From positions 11,000,501 through 11,064,500 of the forward strand of contig NC_044014.1 in the NCBI RefSeq assembly GCF_900496995.4: a stretch of DNA of 64,000 nt, given 5' to 3'. Below, one piece after another: positions 46,861 through 58,051 of the stretch. Both the position numbers and the translations under genes were made by a program. A model generated the notes under the pieces. The model had not been told where the DNA came from and made no database searches. It was given only the letters and a program-made list of their open reading frames with translations. Numbering within the stretch: the first letter of the stretch is position 1; each line of letters starts with the position of its first letter. This DNA comes from Aquila chrysaetos chrysaetos. Its lineage: Eukaryota > Chordata > Aves > Accipitriformes > Accipitridae.

Positions 46861-49800
46861 CTATTAAAATAAAATAGTTTAGCACATGACACGTAATTAC
46901 TTAGAGGACAGTTCTTCCCGGCTTCCTTGAGCTCAGTGCAAGAACTGAGCTCTAGTAACTAAACTGGTTTTTGATGCAGGTCAAACTCCTTTTGACTGAT
47001 ACAGCAAGAGGATAGGCTGGAACTACAGTACAGCTCCTGCAGCCTGTAGTGAACCTCCACTCAATCTCATGGCAATTGCTGCTGTTGCCCTGTGCAGCCA
47101 CCTGCCTCTTGGTCAAGAGAGGCAGCCAGTCAATGTTTCACTGCCTACTTCAATCAGTTGTCCAGGACAGCTGTCTTAGGTCCCATCCTGGCACAGTCAA
47201 TAACAGGAATGAAGACTTCCCAGCCATTGCATTAGCAATACAGGTGCTCGTGACAAGCAGGCTTTGGAAGTACTCACTTGTTCAAAGGATTTAAGGCCAG
47301 CCTCTTTCCCCAGTCTGACCATATCTTCTAAAATAGCTTTCTTCACTGCCTAGAAGAAACAAGAGCAGGAGCAGAGTGAGTGAAGCTGGCATTTTGTAAT
47401 TGCAACTCAAGACCATACCCATTGCCCAGTCAGTGAAAACTGAGGTTGGCAAGAATACATGTACGTTTTTCAACATTCAAGATTTCTCATATTAAGGCCG
47501 CTACAAGGTCACATCTGTCTTCTCATTGGAAAAGAAGCAGTGATAGCCCTTGAAACATCAAGAGACACTTATACTTAGTTCCAGTTTTTACTGTAAGGCT
47601 GCTTGCATGACTCACCCAGCATTAAGCCAATTTAATTTAGAAAAAAGGTGGGTAGAATGAAGTCAAAGCAATGCAAGATTGGACTTCAGAATCAAATTCT
47701 ATCTATAACGCACTAAAAACATAAAGCCACTCACTGGATTTTTGCAGATGTCTTCATAGGAACCTTTCACTCCCAGTTTTGCTGCAAATTCTGGAAGTGT
47801 CTCAGGATCAGGAACCACTATACCTATTAGAAAAGACTGAAAACAAGTGGAAGTAGTCATGGTGAGACCAAGATAAGGCATCTGAAATTACTTTGATTGT
47901 CTATGTGAACTTGATTGTGGACAGTAGCTCTATAACAAGCTACATCTACATTCCCATCCATTTCCAGAGTTTGGAAGCTAGCTACAAGGACTTTCAAGTC
48001 ACTTATCTGAGTTCTGACAGCAGTAATTGCAGTACTAATGCAGTTTGTTATGTGTGCTGAATGCTCCAGCAATTACTTTTGGCTGGTTTACAGATTGAAG
48101 ACTGGCCTCTGCTACCATAGGTGACATCTCTGTGGCAAAGGAGTGGAGAAACACCCCTCCTATGAAGAAAGGCTGAGAGAGTTGGGGTTGTTCAGCCTGG
48201 AGAAGAGAACTTGCGGTACTTAAAGGGGGCTTATAAGAAAGATGGGGACAAACATTGGTAGGGCCTGTTGCGATAGGACAAGGTATAATGGTTTTAAACT
48301 AAAAAAGGGTAGATTTAGGCTAGATATAAAGGAGAAATTTTTTACAATGAGGGTGCTGAAACAGTGGAACAGATTGCCCAGAGAGTTGGTAGATGCCCCA
48401 TCCCTGGAAACATTCAAGGTCAGGCTGGACAGGGCTCTGAGCAACCTGATCTAGTTGAAGATGTCCCTGCTCATTGCAGGGAGGTTGGAGCAGATGACCT
48501 TTAAAGGTCCCTTCCAACCCAAACTACTCTGTGATTCTAAACTGTACAGAGCTGACCTGACGTACTAATCCCATACAAGTGAGTAATTAGTCTGTACCCA
48601 ACATGTAACTTGATGCCAAGATCTCCTTTTCTTTGGTGTGAATTGGTCAATAGGTCCAGAAGGATATTCCTATAAACACGGCACTCTCAGTAACAGATCT
48701 TGTTCAAGGACTCTTATATATGCATACATTTGTTCCCTGATCTTCCAGAACTCATTGTGGGAGAAATCTTGCAGGATGCTCACTCCTAACATCACTTACC
48801 CTCAGGCTTTCCCCATGCACAAAGACCTGGGCTACAGGAGCACTTCTGATATAGACATTTTCTATCTTCTCTGGAGCAATATATTCTCCTTGTGCAAGTT
48901 TAAATATATTCTTCTTCCTATCAATGATCTTCAGTGTTCCATTCTAGAAGTTAAAGGTGGAGGCCATTAGTTTCAAGTCTCTGTCTTGCTTCTATAAGAA
49001 GTAGAAGATAATAGGTTTGGGTTTGTTGTATGAAAGGCACATGCTACTCTGGAACTGGTCTTTGCTCTCTACAGAGAGAAGGGGCACTTTCTCCAATTTC
49101 TCCAGTTAGCTCAGGACACAATTAGACAACTCCTTTATTCTCCTCTGACAGAAACCAAGACACCTTGTTGTTCTTCACTGTGGAAGTGACATAGTCTTAA
49201 CTACTGGCCTAGCAGGTGTTATTTGAGATCTTGTAACCCAATTGGTCTTTGGAGCTTTGCCTGGAGTTACTTGGTCAATGATAACAAAGTACCGTGTAAG
49301 GCTTTTATCCTAGAATTCACTTCTCCAGATTACTGTAAACTAGCCAGGAATTCACATCCAAGGGATGGTTTGTATTAAGCAATTACTCACTGGCAACCAT
49401 TTCCCTATGTCTCCAGTGTGGAGCCAGCCATCTTTATCAATTGCTTCTGCTGTCTTCTCAGGGTCTTTCAGATAACCCTTGAACACATTTGGTCCTTTAA
49501 TGCAGACCTGTAGCAAGCACAGAACATTGTTAGTCACGAAGTCTTATGTTTCAGTATTTCCTGACACACACAGCAGATGGTACCTACCTCGCCTTCATTG
49601 TTAGAAGAGAAGTAGTTCATTTCTTCCACATCATCTAGTTTTATGATATTACAAGCCAGAGGGGCTCCAACATGGCCTAAGAGAAAAAAAACAAGGACAG
49701 TTATGTTTTGGGGATTCTGCTAGCAGTTGGCCCTATTTGATCTAACACTAGAAAGACTAGGTCTTGAAGTGAAATGGGGAACTCAGGTGTCCCCTACATA

Positions 49801-52800
49801 TGAAAGACTTGAGTGATAGTAGCTACTTAATGGCTTTTTGTTCACTGCTTTAGCAAGAACTAGTGCTATTTAAAGGAGTCTGACACCAAATGTTCAAGAA
49901 AGTTATTGTAATGCCATATTTAGACAGTTAATGCAGGATAAGTAGTAGCTAAGTCTCAAGGCTTAGAGCCCTTTATTGGTGTAAACAACCACACCCACCA
50001 TATACCACACTTGCCTCCGCAGAATTGCCCCATAGACCCTGGTATTCATTTGCATTTCATTATGCTCTGCCGTTACTGTGTTCTCACAGATAGTGACCTG
50101 AGCTTGAACTTAGAATACCTAATATTAAAAACATCCTTGCTATGATGAAAGCTAAATCTTCAAGGTCAGGTAGTTCTTCCGGAAAATAGTCAAGTATCAT
50201 CTCTGATATTTTAGTCATAATTCTTTGAGTAAAACAAGTTATTTGGGAGCTAAAGCTAGTTTCTTAAAGCCTTTTAGGAAGTCCTTGTCCAGTTTGCTCA
50301 GGTCTGTACAGACACTCCTTTCCTGTAGACTGGGACAGGGTCTAAGCTGACCTACCTCACTTTACATAAGAGATCCTTGCCTACTTGAGTCAAGAATTTT
50401 GGTACCTATTAAGCATGCAGGTGACTGTTGCTACCAAGAATCACTTTGAAGTTAAGTACCCAGGATTTAATTTTTTACTGAAATAAAAGCAGTAGAGCAC
50501 CTAAGCTTGAGTGACAGCTCAAGTTGACAGCTGTTGGGGGGGGGGTTCCAAGTCTCAGCTACCATACCTGTTGTCCAGTCTCCAGGCATTGAGAAAGTGC
50601 ATCCAGCTGAGCATTCAGTCTGGCCATAAGCTTCAAAGATCTGTGTGAGAAAGGATGAATATTCTTTGAACATCAAGTCCTTGGTGTGAAAGAGCTCAGT
50701 TTCAACTATGCCCATGCTCAAGTCTTCTTAGGAAGGAAGCCAAGACAATCTTGGCCTTTAAGACTTCTTGGTCTTATTGGTGTAACCAGATGTTCTTCAA
50801 GTTCACCTATGCATACCTTGCTTTGGTCACCTCATTCTCTGAACTCTGTTCTCAAATGTACTGCATTGGGAGCTCATTGACTGTCATGATAAGCCACAAA
50901 GCTCAGAGGCAGCTGCCTGGCTTTGAGTGCTGCATGTTCCTATTTCTGCTGCTCTGTTCCTCTTCCCAGAGCCTACAGGATAGGTTTTTGGTAGTGTAGT
51001 TTGAAGCCAGTCCTGCAGAATTTTGTTCCTGTTTCAGTTAACTCAGATCGAGTAGCCTGTAAATACTGAAGACTGACAGCAATCTCCCCAGGATCAAGCT
51101 GGGCTGGACCACAGCTTATCATTGGTCACTTATTTAGACATAATCAAACAAGTCTTACTTAAAGAAGAAAACTCAGCTTACCTGACAGCCTAATGCTGCT
51201 CTAAGAAATGTCAGTACAGAAGGAGATATAGGGGCTGCACCTGTCACCATTATACGCACTCTTCCACCCATGGTTTCCTACAAGTGAAACAGGAGCCATC
51301 AGATTCCCCAATACTACATTGCTCAGCTTACCTACACTTGGAATAACTTACCTGAACTTTTTTGAAGATTAGCTGATCCCAAATGCTGTCATTTCGAATT
51401 ATGCCCTGTTTTATTTCAGACGTCTTCATAATCACAGCAAAGTTTAACAGGCAACGTTTCACTGGGCTCTTTGCACCACTTTGTATCTGCAAGGAAAAGT
51501 GTCGGTAACTCACATCTGTCCCTCAAGTTCTTGCTTTGTCAGGAGGCACCATATCTTACTTTGATGTTCTAGGGTCTGTCTTCACTTCTGCCATGGTCTA
51601 GGAGATGAAGCAGGGGGTAATACTAATTTGTGTTACTGCTGACATACTTCAGCCATAGCTTTGAGGGATATGGATCCTTCTAGCTTTGCACTTGCTTCAT
51701 TTGCATTCCAAAAGTAAACAAACTTTTTGTCTCTGAACCGCAACAGACTTAGCCCAGTCATGACTGGATACACTGTTCTTCTACTCCAGGTCCCAGGACT
51801 CTTTCTATCTCCTCAGAAAGGATTTTAAAAAATTCTTTCTGGTAAGGAATAGTTAACTAGTGGTGATGTCCTGATGCATTCAATATTAATTTAAACTTGT
51901 ATGCATGCTTAAATATAGACAAAGATGATTTAGCTGAAATTGCTCACATACCTTGTCATATATTCTATTGAGCAGTCTTGGTACAACTGGAAATAGCGTT
52001 GGCTTCAAGGTTTTCATGTCATCTGTTAGCAGCTTGATGTCTCCTTGGAAGAAGCCTACTTTTGCTCCACAGCTGTAGACCACAGTCTAAAAATTGACCA
52101 GACTAAGCTTAGTCAAGGATAATTCTTAGCTTCATCAGCCATAATTATTTGTCTATGGAAAGCAGCCTGATTTTCAGTGCCCAGTGGTAGGAAAGTTCTT
52201 GTGTGAATAGGCTTTGAGGAAACACAGACTGTTATCATACCTTTTACTATAATGTGATTTATAGAAGCTCAGATGCATACATCTGTACATACCTGTACAA
52301 CTCTCTCAAACATGTGAGCCAAGGGAAGATAGGACATGGTGATATCTGAACTTGTACATTCAACTGTGTTCTAGAGGGGAAAGAAATAGAAGTAAGTTAG
52401 CACTCCCTATGCCTGCTTGAGTTACTCTTAAGTAGGAAGTGAATAAAGTTTGGATTAATTTGAGTACTTTGAAACAGAGACTTCAAATTACTGAAGTAAC
52501 TCAGGCTTATCCATCACCTCTTCAAAATTTGCAGCTGTAACTCAGCCATACTAGATCAAGATTAGTTTTATGTTCTAGCAAGACTCGAAATAGGGTAGTT
52601 TAGTGCTCTGGGCATTTAGGACTCACTCATTCTAGAATAACTTCTCTGTAGAAGTTCTTGTTCAAGGTTAAACCAAGTTTCTTGCAATACTATTGTCCCA
52701 TTGAAATATGGGCATTTACGAAAGGATGAGTTTGCTGGGAGTGAATGGTTTGCAGAAAATGCCCATGTTAAAGCTAGTTTCATGACTAAGTGACATAGCC

Positions 52801-55800
52801 TAGAGATCACCATTAGCAGTAGCTTACCTCTGTGCTTCTAAGGAAGGCAGCAGCATTTGCAACAACATTTTGATGTGTCAGCATGGCTCCTTTAGGGTTA
52901 CCTTTGGAGAGATCAAGCAAAGTCAGCTGTGGCTCTGACTGCTTCTGCTGTCAGTTTCCCATGTCTTGTTTGGCTCAGTTTGAACTATCTTGGTATTAGG
53001 CTCAGTCATAGTATGCATTGTCTTAAGAGATCACAAATATGCCTCATCTTGAGTGCTTTCATCTATGAATATTATATAAAGGAAACGTCTACTGAAACAG
53101 CAGAGTAATTAGGAGTAGCATAGAGAATGCTGAAACAAGATGTTTCGCTAGCCCCTGTGGATCAGAATACAGACGCAGTTAAACAACCAATCTTTTTAAC
53201 ATTAAGACTCTTTTTTTCATAGGGTAAGACAACATGAATTTGGCTATTCTTCCCCCCACCTCTACGAAGCTTTGTCTTATTGTACTTGACTTGTAGTGAT
53301 AACATCCCAAGTAAAACTGCAGTAGTGCCTTAACACTATTCTAATATACTGTTTTACTTTTGTTGTTAGCACTTCCTTTTTTGTGCTGGAAAGCTATTTT
53401 TTTCAGCACAGGGAAATTGTTTTAGTGGGGAGGCATCACTATATAGTCTCTTACCTGTGGTTCCACTGGTAAAACACACAATGCAAAGATCTTCTGGCTT
53501 AGGAGGCTAGAGGGAAGAAGCCACATAAGGTCAACAGTCTAAGGACTGTGTTGCTTATCAGTGTTTACACACACTTCCTAAAGTGGTATGAACCAGGAAT
53601 TCTGTCTGAAAACAGCAAGACAAGATACAAAAAAATCCTGCCAGCCTCCTCTACTAGCAGCACGGCAAGAGGTCTTTTCAGAGACTAGTTTTGCAAGTTT
53701 ATAACTGTTCCAGAGATACTTACAACTGGTTCTCTGATGTTGTTTCTTCCCAGCTCCTGTGTTAGAGAGAAAACACAGCTTAACAATTGCAACAGAAAGA
53801 TGTGCAACAACAGTAGATGAATAGGTAGTTGCATTTCAAATGCAACACTTGGTTTTTACTTTGCCTCTTGATACTCTGTCTCAGAGAGAGATGCTGGTCT
53901 TCCTGAATTTAATGCACACAACTGGGAAAAGCTGACTACTGGGGTTGTAGAAAGCATGAATCTGAGTATGTAGAAAGTGATCAGAACTACTTAAGGAATT
54001 TGGAAGTCCTGAGAGTGGAGATACTTTATTTTATTTGGTGTAGGCCACATCTCTTATACTTCACATTTATGCATCATATCTGGGAGATTAAGCCTAGTAC
54101 TGGGATGTCAAAGCAGCCAGTAATCTGCACTTACAGTTTCAATTAGATTCAACTGCCAGCTTGGAAGCGTGATAAATCCTGTTACAACTGCACCATGAAT
54201 TAAGCTAAGGAAGTCTTCAGTTTAATGCATACTGACTGTCCACAACACACGGACACAATTTTAGTTAGTGGTTTGAACTCTGCAAGTCCCTTTGGCTGAA
54301 TATATCAAGTTTCAAAATGACTGCTCATCAAGATCTCAGGTACAGGTGTGACAACTGGATAATGCTTACATTAAGTGTCATTGTTGCCAGAGAAGGTCCA
54401 GATGTCTAGCTGGCAAGGTATTCCTCTGCAAGATCAAGCAGAAGCCTTTAGTCACCTACCTCAACCTCCTGCAGTGCTAGAATTTCAACTCCCACTTTAG
54501 CTCCTCTGTCCTTGAGCTCTTTATCAAAAAGATCCATGAGAATGATAGTCTTCAGACATGGGGTCTTTTCTTTCTCACAGTTCTCAAGCAAGATCTGTGC
54601 CTTCTCGGGCTTATCACAGATCACTATGCTTATGTCAGCTACAGAAAAGAAATTACATTTCAGAAGTCTTTTTAGAAGACACGAGGCTAGTGAGTGACAG
54701 CTCAGTAGCACATACATTTAGAACACAGCATTGGTTTGTTCTGAAACCACTTGCATTTGTTCATATGAATTCAGTGGCTGGCTTACAATGCTAAGAAGGT
54801 TCCTTCCACCATGGCCAAGTGATTGGGCAAACTTGAGATTCTAGCTATACAAAGTGAGGGCAAATGCCAAGGAACTGAAGACAAATACCTTCAGTCACAG
54901 TAAAGATAAGCATTTAAACTTTTGGTATTGCCATAAAAGCTCAGAATTGTCCTCACTGATTGTTTAGGTTTAGCCATCTTCCTTAAATCTAAAGAAATTT
55001 GGACCTGTTTGAAAGAGGTAGCTAAAAGTACTGAGTTAATGCCTCAGCTTCCCTGCATGTGCAAGAGTTTTATGCAATTACAAAAGCATTTCCCATGAAG
55101 TTGGCAGAGGAATTGGATTTGCCTGAACATGCTGCTTCCCTGTTAGCCTAGTAAGTCACAGCTGTGTAGTCCCAAGGCAAGACCTGTTTGCAAGGTTCAC
55201 CAGCATAACTGTTAAAGTGATTTTGCTTGGCAAATCCTATTTATGGGTTGGATCCCAGATCATTGTGACAGCAGTGGATATTTTTTCCCCCATATCTCTC
55301 CTAAGACTGGGGGAAGAAAGTTTGAAGATTTATTCAAGCTTCCTCACCAGTTTCTTCCATGATGGCATGATAGTTGTTGCTTCTGTAGAACAACAGGCCC
55401 TAACCAGATAGATTGAACAGATTAAAGCATATCTTTACCCCTCCTTCCTCCACTCTTTACATCCTGCAACTTTAAAACAGAGACACACATCTAGTCTTAA
55501 TTTGCCTGCAAGCCTGTCTACATTGTCTGATTGTTTGGCAGTGTGGGAGTTCAAGATTGCAAAACCTCAAATAGCAAATAGTTGAGCACTCCGCAAGATG
55601 GTCCACAGGATCTAGCAGGTCTTCAGTGGACTTGCACTCAAGACTGTAGGAGACATAGGAAGCCCACTGGCTTCTTCTAGGCATTGAACCATGTCCCCTG
55701 CAAAGCAGCTTAATTTGCAGAAATTGTCTATAAAAGTATAAAACCAGTAAGGTTAAAGCTACTCTGATTTTTGCATCAAATTCGCTTGAACTTCAGCCTT

Positions 55801-58021
55801 CTCAAAAGAAAGCTTCTTAGAAAAATCAGTATGAAATAATGGAAGTCAATAGTTACCTTTGTTAACAATATATATAATGGCCTCTGGCCCCAGAGTGTCA
55901 TAGAGTGGAACAGCAACCATTGAGTAAGTGTAGCAGGCGTACTCTGAAATGATCCACTGAAGAGAGAAAAATGGTACAGCTGAGGAAAAGTAGCAGCTCA
56001 CAAGACAGGATTACCTACAGATTTCATACAGCTTGACTAGCCCATGCACACATTAGTAGTGGGGGTTGTGTAAGGAGCATGTCCATGTGATTCTTAGAGT
56101 AGTGAGAGTTCAAAATCATTGTATTACATGCCTGGCATGCTATGTGCTCAGTCAGTAATAAGGGAACTAGAAAAGGAAAAGCCAGTTGTGATTGTTCCCC
56201 ATGTGGCCTCAAGCTATTTAAATACAGACCTTCCTCTCTCCCCAGGGTGTCAGAATATTCAGGGAAAGAATATTCAATTTGTTGCTTACCTCTGGCCTAT
56301 TCTGAGCAAAAATGCCAATAAACTGGTTTGATGATTGTTTGCATCCTTTCTGCAGAAGCCCTGATCCCAGGTATTGAGCTCTGTCCAAAACCTGTAAAAC
56401 AGTTTTCCCCCCACTTTAGTGTTACAAGACAGTATCCCAATTTAAATCATTTGTCATGTACAATACTCACCTGTTTATATGTCAGCCACTGATAAGGTTG
56501 GTTGGGTTTTCTGTAGCCTAAACAGCTGCCATTTCCTAATGGAAGAGTTCAGAAAAACAATTGTAAAGCTCAGTACTGAAGTTGCATAGCACTTCAATGC
56601 AACACTAAGTAGGAAATATTTTCAGGCAGTCATCCAGCTAACTGCATGGAGCATGCAAATGCAGAGTGTCCATAGTTAAGCACTCTGACCAAACCAAGAT
56701 TGTAAGACTGTTGGCTTTATCCTTACAAGCAATACTTCCAAGATCTGATGATATTTTTCCATTTCACAACTCACAGGAGATTGAAATAGCTTGCAAGCTA
56801 TCACATATAGCCCACATTCATGGGACCCCTGAAGTCGCATGTGCATAAATTCATTCCTGTTGTAAGCAGACAGTAATTTTACACTAAACCCCACATCATA
56901 AGGCAAAGTAGAGGTGTTTCGCCCCAACTCTCTCTGATGCTTGGTATCTGCTGACTCTTCACTGAACTCTACCATCTTACACTTCAGATGTTTGTTCTTG
57001 CCCAGTCTGCCAACTAAGACTACTTCTAAATCAGTGGGGGGAAAAAAAAAATAAATAAATATGGTCACTTTGTGTCCACCCCACAGAAAGCTAGGAAAGC
57101 TTTTGCTAGCCTGAACTATTACTGCAAACAAAAGGCAAGGCAAAAGAGCTTGGAATAATTTTATTTACTTGTGATAGGCAAGTACTAACTAGCAGATGCA
57201 AAGCTTACCAGAAGCATGCAGTCCTCTCTGGAAAACTTCATACAAGGTTTTACCATCTTCAAAGTAGTAAGAAAGCAGGTTATTATCTGTCAAGAGTGCA
57301 CCTCTTCTGGCTCCTCCCTAGGAACAGAGCATAGTTATGGAACCGTGCAGAACAGATGCAATGATGTCATTTGTTCCTCAGCCATTCTTCCAGCAATCCC
57401 CTTTAAAGCATTTCAGTAGCATTGCATTGTTAGGGAAGTCTCATTTTCCTTCCTGATTTTGATCTACTCAGTCATCAGTCATATGCAGAGGAATTTTCTA
57501 GGTGGCCTAGATTAATATTCAATTACAGGTTATTAGAGAGAACTTGACTAAGATTGAGTGCTACCACTTGCCTAATTACATGAAGTCTACCGCCAGCCTC
57601 AAAGCAATTAAAATACAGAAAAAAGTCAGTGACAGCCAAGGCCATCCGGCAAAAAGCCCACCTAATCCTGTTGGCAAGAGCTGCTGTTTCTCACTCTTAG
57701 TGTCTTAAGACTTCCCTTCTCCCCACCATACTGTTGAGTTGTACACCTGGGAGAGAAGGCTGTGTGTATCAGACAGGAGAGTTTCCACTGATATCGAGTC
57801 AGAATGGATCAGTATTCAGATTAAGCTCAAAAATAGTCCATGCCCACAAGCAGAGTAAGTATTACCTCAATTCCTATTGACTGCTTGTTCAAGTCAACAG
57901 GAGGCAAAACAGGTTTTGGCCTGCTTATCACCCACAGGAAGATGCCAGCTCCAAATACAATCAGACTAATCAATGCTGGTGTTGGGAGCGGTGAGAACAA
58001 GACTTGAAGTATCCAGATCAT
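46720..58021 (-). CDS. ACSL5: ACSL5, long-chain acyl-CoA synthetase 5, complete
   Basis: ATP-dependent activation of long-chain fatty acids to acyl-CoA at ER and mitochondrial outer membranes. Twenty coding exons join to exactly 683 residues, the length of the human enzyme: complement(join(46720..46860,47278..47349,47735..47836,48800..48943,49391..49507,49588..49676,50568..50640,51182..51277,51352..51486,51952..52086,52293..52370,52828..52901,53455..53506,53724..53756,54460..54638,55857..55956,56290..56391,56471..56535,57209..57317,57866..58021)). Visible: N-terminal membrane anchor about 15-33; ATP/AMP P-loop TSGTTGNPKG at 261-270; YGQTE at 443-447; FACS signature [14 protein letters not shown] at 518-531 with Asp525 and Arg540; LTPTLKAKR at 655-663. 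No key residue is missing. The start was chosen from the match [17 protein letters not shown] and A at -3. Introns are short; only intron 17 carries a repeat (CR1). A noncoding first exon must lie upstream. Confidence 0.98.
47278..47349 (-). CDS. ACSL5: ACSL5 coding exon 19
   Basis: Residues 614-637: [18 protein letters not shown], then LKSFEQ. Acceptor TTCTTCTAG, donor CAA|GTGAGT. Confidence 0.95.
47735..47836 (-). CDS. ACSL5: ACSL5 coding exon 18
   Basis: Residues 580-613: [20 protein letters not shown] through SYEDICKNP. Acceptor TTTTCAG, donor CCA|GTGAGT. Confidence 0.96.
48141..48538 (+). mobile_element. CR1 LINE 3' end in ACSL5 intron 17
   Basis: Similar to the CR1 at 42908-44011 but shorter: TTGTTCAGCCTGGAGAAGAG, then a gap of several tens of bases relative to that copy, then GGCTTATAAGAAAGATGG onward. 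The frame at 48242-48454 matches the C-terminal CR1 reverse transcriptase ([20 protein letters not shown]). It ends with GACCTTTAAAGGTCCCTTCC and a GTGATTCT terminus. Antisense to ACSL5. Confidence 0.9.
48800..48943 (-). CDS. ACSL5: ACSL5 coding exon 17 (FACS signature, second half)
   Basis: Residues 532-579: [20 protein letters not shown] through [10 protein letters not shown]. Acceptor AACTTCTAG, donor AGG|GTAAGT. A neighbouring GT choice one base earlier would break frame. Confidence 0.96.
49391..49507 (-). CDS. ACSL5: ACSL5 coding exon 16 (FACS signature, first half)
   Basis: Residues 493-531: [19 protein letters not shown] through [14 protein letters not shown]. Acceptor GCTACAG, donor CCA|GTGAGT. 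Confidence 0.97.
49588..49676 (-). CDS. ACSL5: ACSL5 coding exon 15
   Basis: Completes Gly463, then [20 protein letters not shown] and FSSNNEGE. Acceptor TCTCTTAG, donor GAG|GTAGGT. Confidence 0.96.
50568..50640 (-). CDS. ACSL5: ACSL5 coding exon 14
   Basis: Residues 439-462: [16 protein letters not shown], then MPGDWTT. Contains the YGQTE adenylate-binding motif. Acceptor TCACACAG, donor ACAG|GTATGG. Confidence 0.96.
51182..51277 (-). CDS. ACSL5: ACSL5 coding exon 13
   Basis: Residues 407-438: [20 protein letters not shown], then [10 protein letters not shown]. Acceptor ACTTGTAG, donor CAG|GTAAGC. Confidence 0.96.
51352..51486 (-). CDS. ACSL5: ACSL5 coding exon 12
   Basis: Residues 362-406: [18 protein letters not shown] through LIFKKVQ. 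Acceptor CCTTGCAG, donor CAG|GTAAGT. Less conserved than its neighbours, as in the family. Confidence 0.95.
51952..52086 (-). CDS. ACSL5: ACSL5 coding exon 11
   Basis: Residues 317-361: [20 protein letters not shown] through RLLNRIYDK. Acceptor TTTTTAG, donor AAG|GTATGT. Confidence 0.97.
52293..52370 (-). CDS. ACSL5: ACSL5 coding exon 10
   Basis: Residues 291-316, with [15 protein letters not shown]. Acceptor CCCTCTAG, donor CAG|GTATGT. Confidence 0.96.
52828..52901 (-). CDS. ACSL5: ACSL5 coding exon 9 (P-loop, second half)
   Basis: Completes Gly266, then [20 protein letters not shown]. Acceptor CTCCAAAG, donor GAG|GTAAGC. Confidence 0.96.
53455..53506 (-). CDS. ACSL5: ACSL5 coding exon 8 (P-loop, first half)
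   Basis: Residues 249-265 [17 protein letters not shown] plus the first base of Gly266. Acceptor CCCTCTAG, donor ACAG|GTAAGA splits the AMP-binding signature. Confidence 0.96.
53724..53756 (-). CDS. ACSL5: ACSL5 coding exon 7 (micro-exon)
   Basis: Only 33 bases, residues 238-248 [11 protein letters not shown]. Acceptor TAACACAG, donor GTT|GTAAGT. Needed to keep the 683-residue length. Confidence 0.93.
54460..54638 (-). CDS. ACSL5: ACSL5 coding exon 6
   Basis: Residues 178-237: [15 protein letters not shown], then [17 protein letters not shown]. Acceptor TTTTCTGTAG, donor GAG|GTAGGT. Confidence 0.96.
55857..55956 (-). CDS. ACSL5: ACSL5 coding exon 5
   Basis: Residues 145-177: [20 protein letters not shown] then [13 protein letters not shown], the conserved core of the N-terminal AMP-binding domain. 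Acceptor CTCTTCAG, donor AAAG|GTAACT. Confidence 0.96.
56290..56391 (-). CDS. ACSL5: ACSL5 coding exon 4
   Basis: Residues 111-144: [16 protein letters not shown] through [11 protein letters not shown]. Acceptor TTTTACAG, donor GAG|GTAAGC. Confidence 0.96.
56471..56535 (-). CDS. ACSL5: ACSL5 coding exon 3
   Basis: Residues 89-110: [18 protein letters not shown] and TYKQ. Acceptor TTCCATTAG, donor CAG|GTGAGT. Confidence 0.95.
57209..57317 (-). CDS. ACSL5: ACSL5 coding exon 2
   Basis: Residues 53-88: [13 protein letters not shown], then [11 protein letters not shown]. Acceptor TTCCTAG, donor TTCTG|GTAAGC. Confidence 0.95.
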
Positions 58022-58051
58022 TGTGCTGGATCAGTGGAGCCAGAGCTGAAC
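57866..58051 (-). CDS. ACSL5: ACSL5 first coding exon (coding 57866-58021)
   Basis: Acceptor TGTTTCAG precedes 58051, so 30 bases of 5' UTR are spliced onto the start codon at 58021. It encodes residues 1-52: membrane anchor [18 protein letters not shown], then [17 protein letters not shown]. Donor GAG|GTAATA. Confidence 0.95.

Larger units (their letters stand above)
46861..57865 (-). other. ACSL5: ACSL5 introns
   Basis: Nineteen introns between the listed exons, the longest being 55856-54639 (1218 bases) and most under 700. Except for the CR1 in intron 17, I found no repeat, RNA gene or extra exon. The G run near 50534-50545 in intron 14 is simple sequence. Confidence 0.75.
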
